Origin: Acipenser ruthenus
Lineage: Eukaryota > Chordata > Actinopteri > Acipenseriformes > Acipenseridae
Length of the DNA: 64,000 nucleotides
Assembly: GCF_902713425.1 (NCBI RefSeq)
Contig: NC_081197.1
Coordinates: forward strand, 56,532,104-56,596,103
Direction: 5' to 3'
In this document: positions 58,989 to 64,000 of the stretch, piece by piece
Numbering within the stretch: position 1 is the stretch's first letter
How the letters are laid out: every line of letters begins with the position of its first letter
The notes under the pieces: generated by a model
What the model was told of the DNA's origin: nothing
What the model saw: the letters and a program-made list of their open reading frames with translations, nothing else
The model's database searches: none
Program-made: the position numbers and the translations under genes

Positions 58989-59750
58989 TGTGACAGAGAT
59001 CGAATGATTCTTGGTGTTAGATCTCCCTCTCGACCTGTGAGGGCACGGTGCAAGAGGAACAGAGTACCCTTAATTAAATGGCACGACAATTTATTCCGTA
59101 GGGTAGGTGGAAGTCTGTCATTTAGGAGAGGAACGGAGCTACGGTATCCAAACTCAATGACCCCGACGGTAAACGGTGTGGCATCCGAGGATTGGAGGAG
59201 CGGATGCGCTCGTTAACTTAGGGGTCATGAGCGAGGATATAAATAGGGGGGTAGCGTACGTGATCGGTTCCTTTTTTGTATATGGTTAGGAACAACCTAG
59301 AAAAGGAGACTGTATATTGAATACCATGAGTGTTATTTGTGAGTCTGTGTGTTAACACTGTTTGTCTTGGGTTTGTTGTATTCAAAGAATACTAACCCAC
59401 ACGATCCGGAGCTGCAGCCGCAGGCCCGCGTAAAAACCGGACATCACTGCTCACCTTTTCCACTACAGGAACCGTCTTTGCACCACTAACGAAATCACGC
59501 ACTGTCTGTGTATATGTGTTTTGTGTCGGTGAAAGAACTGGACTTTGGGTTACGGGTCAAACCCGCTGGATTATAAACAGAAGTGTTACACGCCGCTGTA
59601 CCACTTCTAACATTATTGTTTACAGGTTTTGCCTTGAGGCTCTGGACATTTAATAATTTAAATAAACACCCTTGCACCTGTACAACATTGTCTGTGTGAT
59701 TAATCCGCTCTGCACTGCACTCACCTGCACGTATTCACCACTTTGCCACA
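58989..59750 (+). mobile_element. solo LTR, Gypsy-like
   Basis: The 762-bp segment begins TGTGACAGAG and ends GCCACA, with the direct repeat ATACC on each side (58984-58988 and 59751-59755). A TATA box (GATATAAATAGG, about 59238) and an AATAAA (59661-59666) sit in the expected order of an LTR promoter and polyadenylation site. No internal region remains. The perfect 5-bp target repeat suggests a fairly recent insertion. It lies in NAA16 where exons are missing, just upstream of the exon at 59830. Confidence 0.75.
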
Positions 59751-60324
59751 ATACCCTTAAAAACATTCTTGCTTCAGAACTTTGTCATGACACACAGTTT
59801 GAACATGCACCTCTTCTCTTGCCTTGCAGCAGTTCTTTGAGATTACAGATGACCAGTTTGATTTCCACGCATACTGCATGAGGAAAACGACCCTGCATGC
59901 CTACGTGGAACTCCTCAAGTTAGAGGACGTCCCCCGAAGGCACTCGTTTTACTGTGCCATTGAAATCTACCTGCAGCTACATGATAATCCCCTCACCAGC
60001 CAAAGCAAAGAACAGGAAGCAGACTCTGGTGAGCATGGCACTTGTTTTCCTGTAGTTTGTGTTAAACACCAGATAATTCTTTGAGCGAGAGGAATCAAAA
60101 AAGATACTTGAGGCATGCTGACCACTACCATATTTAGGATGAATAGATTTTACTTTAAGTACATATATTCTAGGATTAAAAAAACGTAATTGTTTTCATC
60201 ATCAGAGCTGCTTTATCATGTTTCATATTTTTGTTGTCTTTAGACCAATACTGGGTATATAATAGGTAAATAACTAAAGACATGAGTCCACATACTAAAA
60301 GCACCTGACAGTTTGCCACATGAC

Positions 60325-60465
60325 CGAATGGTGCTCACACAATTACTGCAGGAGGGGTGTTCTCATGACACCTGCCAGCACTGTGTCTGAATGGTGCTCA
60401 CACAGTTACTGCAGGAGGGGCGTTCTCGTGACACCTGCCAGCACTGAGTCTGAAAGGTGCTCAGA
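60325..60465 (+). repeat. 63-bp tandem duplication (about 2.2 copies)
   Basis: GAATGGTGCTCACACAGTTA and the following bases recur after about 63 bp. It lies in an NAA16 intron. Confidence 0.85.
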
Positions 60466-63400
60466 CACGCATACAGCCTTATATTTGAGCAACAAATGCT
60501 TTCCCTATTTGTTTACAAGACCTTGTTGTTTTGATGTTTTTGCTCATCAGCGAGTTGTAAGTGTAAGTATGAGAATGGAAACAGGAGAGCGTGGTGCTAA
60601 TGAAAGTCTGTGCTGTCCTGTGCTGCTGGTAGAGAACCTGTCTGCGAAGGAGCTGAAGAAGATGCTGAGCAAGCAGCGGCGAGCGCAGAAGAAAGCGAAA
60701 CTGGAGGAGGAACACAAGCGTGTAGAGCGGGAGCAGCAGCAGAACCAGAAGAAAAAGAGGGATGAGGAGGAGGAGGCCAGCGGGCCCAAGGAGGAGCTGA
60801 CCCCAGAGAGACTGGAAAGGGTAGGGCTCCCAGGCGCTTCACAGCTCAGTACAAAACTAGTTATGTTCCTATTGAAGTAAAGCACAAACAAATACAATGC
60901 CAGTGTTTACAAAAGAGTCCCTGTACTGTATGTGTGTGCCATCATGTTGACACTGCTGTACTATAAAGCACTTCAGAGCCGCTCATGCTTCAGTGGCATT
61001 ACCTGTTGTAATGGAGTCTACTCTTACTTGATTAAGATTTGAAATTGCAAGTCCGTCCAGGAAGCTGTCCTAATAGAGTTTCAGTTATGGGCGTGCACTT
61101 CAGAATGATCTCTCTTGTTTGAATGCAGGTTCAGAACCCATTAGAAGAGGCTATCAAGTTCCTGACACCACTCAAGAACCTTGTGGCAGACTGCATAGAC
61201 ACACACCTTCTAGCATTTGAAATATATTTTAGAAAAGGTGAAAAGAAACTACTGCTATTTCTATACACCGTATTTTTCTTTATGTTTGCAATTTTAAAAT
61301 ACCATTCAAAATAGATTGAGGCTTAAAACAAGCAGACACAGAAGATGGCTGTGAAAAGCTAAATGCAAAATGGCAGGATAACAAACCTCGAATCTCTTGC
61401 ACAGTAATTAAGTGGCCTGTGTTTCTTATACCTTATAATGCATGTCACTTCCATGTTTTTTTTTAATATATACTATGTGAATTTCATGCATTTGTTTGCA
61501 TTACATCACCGATCTTTTAAGATATTATAGAAGTGCCTTTTTTTTCACTCAATCAAGGCACATTGTTTTAATGGGTCTTCTGTTTTTACTATGTTTGGCA
61601 GGAAAGTTCCTCTTGATGTTAGTCTGTAAAAAGAGCCTTTGCCATCGCTTCAGGTAACCCGTGGCTTCATGAGTGTCTAATTCGGTTCTCTAAATCTGGT
61701 AAGTACATCATGTAACAATTCAACTTGCATACAGTAGTATAAATAAGCCTCAGAATGTAATGGTCAGAATATATTCACACGCTGTTTTATTTGTTAAGTG
61801 TAAGTATGATAAAGGCAGTTGGTTGCAGACCTGAGTCCAGTAGCCTGACAGAAGATGTATACCCTTCACACTATGACACGCGTTGTGTAGGGGTATATGG
61901 TTCCTTTATATCTGTTCAACATCGTATTTGTTTCAATCGTCTGTGTTGTTTCTAAAGTCTCCAATATATTGCCGTTTGCAATTTCCAAAGTTTCACCTTT
62001 CCCTTGCTGAAACTGTGAACAAAGCGCTGTCACAAGAAATGAAGAAAATATTTGCCAACAAGAGTTTGGAGAGCTTCAATAATGAACTTTTGAAGAGCAG
62101 ATGCAATTCAATCACACATCTGCTGTCAGGTGAGATTCAATCAATAGTTAAAACAATGCAAATCCTCCAGAATTTCCATAGAGCAAGCAGAATACTGACA
62201 AGCATGTGCATGGAGGAGGCAGGAGCCCATTGGAATGGAACTAACTAGTAAAGGGTAAGAAAGCTTACATGACCACTTCTTCAAGGGCATGCACGTTTCA
62301 TCTGCTAATTGTAGGTTTCTTAAAGGTTATGAATTGGTTAATGAATGATATTTTTACACTTTACCTTTTCTTGTCTGGAGTTTTGCTGTGCAACAATGAA
62401 TTAGTTCCTGGTCAAGAAAACATTTACATTTTAGGTGCAAAGATGATGTATTTCCTGGACAATTCAAAACAAGAGAAAGCAATCGCGATAGCCACAAGAC
62501 TGGACGGTGCCTTGACAGACAGAAATGTAAAGGTAAAACTGGTCATACATGTTAATTATTCAACTGCTCATAATTGTGTTAGGCATTGGAAATACACATT
62601 TTCTATGCTAGTCTGTACATGCTGCTGATATAGGTCATGGTCATTAAGTTTTTCAGCATACTGATGGCTCTAATGTTGAATGAGGGGGGGGGGGGTTACT
62701 GAGAGAGTTGTTTTATTGATTAAGTTTGATGTTGGGGGAAGTTAACCCATTATGGCATTAATTTTACACAGCTGCTTCGACACTATTCCAAAAACTCCTC
62801 TCACAGAGATCACTTGAGGTTTTGGCTTCAGGATAATGCAAACACTGCCAGGAACTTGATATTGAAGTTATGTTGGCGTTTCTGCTGTCGAGAGAGAGAG
62901 AAACCACTTTACCATGTTGTGTTTTAACATGAGGTTGTTTAAAGAATGTTGTTTTTTCAAAGCCTGTTATTAAGATATTCACTTCTCTAGACAGTTTTTT
63001 TTTTGTTCCTCATTTTACTTAATAAAACCCACTTTAATGGCACTAGAGCAATTACAATAAATCAATAAAAACATGTTTACACAAGCAGACTAACTAACCG
63101 AAAGGGCTCTGTATTCAGAAGCTTGATAAGTTACTTTTGTGACTCCACAATCCAATATTTTCATGCCTTTCTTTTTAAGGATTAAGGGCCCTCTTCGCAG
63201 AACTTGAAGGTCTGTTTCAGGGAATATGTTGTTCCAATGAGCCGGTGGGTGCTTTGTTTTGCAGACTTGTACTGAAGTCCTTGAAGCACTGCATGCTGGG
63301 AGTTTTGGAAGCTGCAATGCTCAGACTGAGGAGTACAGGATGAAGTGCCACCACCTCTTTCCTCTCGCTTCCATCTTCATGTCATCTTCTAATGAGACTG

Positions 63401-63480
63401 ACCAGAGCACTGCAGCAAAGAACAGTGCATCCAGTACCCATGGTGTACTATCCAATGAAATATATCATACCCAGGAATAG

Positions 63481-64000
63481 CAGTAGAATGGGGATGTCGT
63501 TGAACTGCATCCGCCGAATATAGTTCAGATTTAAAAGTAAAATAATTGGCCGCTGTTATTTCATTATTTTTAAATACTTTATCATTGTTTTTTTAAACGA
63601 TGAATTACAAGTTCAAGTAGTAATACTACTGTATTGGGTTTGTTTTGTTCTCCACATGAGGTTTAAACTGTTGTAAAAAGGGTTATCCGTAACTCGCTCA
63701 ATCACAAAATATATAGAAGTTCTGTACTAAACAGAAACTCAAACATGTTCAGACGTTTTTATCAATGTCTTCGTACGGTGTAAAATGTTTATTGTTATTA
63801 TCAATGTTCGTTATTATTATTTGTAGCTTTTTAATGTATTTAGTTTTTTAAAAACATAAGCGTCATGCAAAAGCATTATGCTAGCCTGTAGTACTTGATG
63901 AAGTCTTTTCAATGTTCATGCTTAATCGTTTTGGTCTATTTGTTTTTTACGACTATCTGTAATTCCAGCCAATACGGAGCCTGGAAAATCACACTCTGCT
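63481..64000. other. NAA16 3' flank
   Basis: AT-rich sequence after the NAA16 stop. No gene is recognised and no clear poly(A) signal stands out. Confidence 0.5.

Noticed and set aside
60320-60880. 186-codon ORF as an independent gene
   Set aside because: Its second half is a NAA16 exon and its first half is an intronic 63-bp duplication; an acceptor separates them at 60633.

Overview
This window is vertebrate nuclear DNA, most likely from a ray-finned fish outside the teleosts (a sturgeon or paddlefish is my best guess, by inference). The evidence is intron-split genes with GT-AG borders, a fish-type Tc1 transposon, a tRNA-derived SINE with a V-SINE-like tail, hAT and Tc1-type MITEs, and very large tandem arrays. 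The gene order ELF1 - tRNA-Glu - WBP4 - KBTBD6/7 - MTRF1 - NAA16 is, from memory, the order of human 13q14, so this is a conserved vertebrate block.

Layout. 1-5.0 kb: the first two coding exons of ELF1 (minus strand) with flanking introns. 5-15.5 kb: ELF1 5' intron or intergenic DNA with a SINE, an 18-copy 50-bp minisatellite and a truncated LINE. 15.6 kb: a tRNA-Glu(UUC) gene about 330 bp upstream of WBP4. 16-34 kb: WBP4 (plus), all ten coding-transcript exons placed. Its intron 3 is about 11.6 kb and is mostly one 52-bp satellite (about 185 copies) interrupted by a solo LTR. Its intron 6 opens with 19 copies of a 54-bp unit that begins exactly at the 5' splice site. 35.3-39.1 kb: an unrecognised minus-strand gene with a membrane segment; an apparently intact Tc1 element lies just upstream of its exons. 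40.8-42.5 kb: the 3' end of a plus-strand death-domain protein gene. 45.1-47.8 kb: a single-exon KBTBD6/7-like gene (minus). 50.0-54.96 kb: MTRF1 (minus), complete in nine exons, two introns using GC donors. 56.7-63.5 kb: NAA16 (plus), which keeps only nine recognisable exons, has lost most of its TPR region and carries frameshifts, so it looks like a decaying gene copy.

Functionally these are unrelated housekeeping genes kept together by ancestry: an ETS transcription factor, a spliceosomal WW protein, a CUL3 adaptor, a mitochondrial release factor and a NatA auxiliary subunit. The most notable signals are the splice-site-carrying minisatellite and giant intronic satellite in WBP4, the eroding NAA16, the KBTBD protein that stops at the tryptophan where the mammalian ATG8-binding motif begins, and two multi-exon genes I could not identify.
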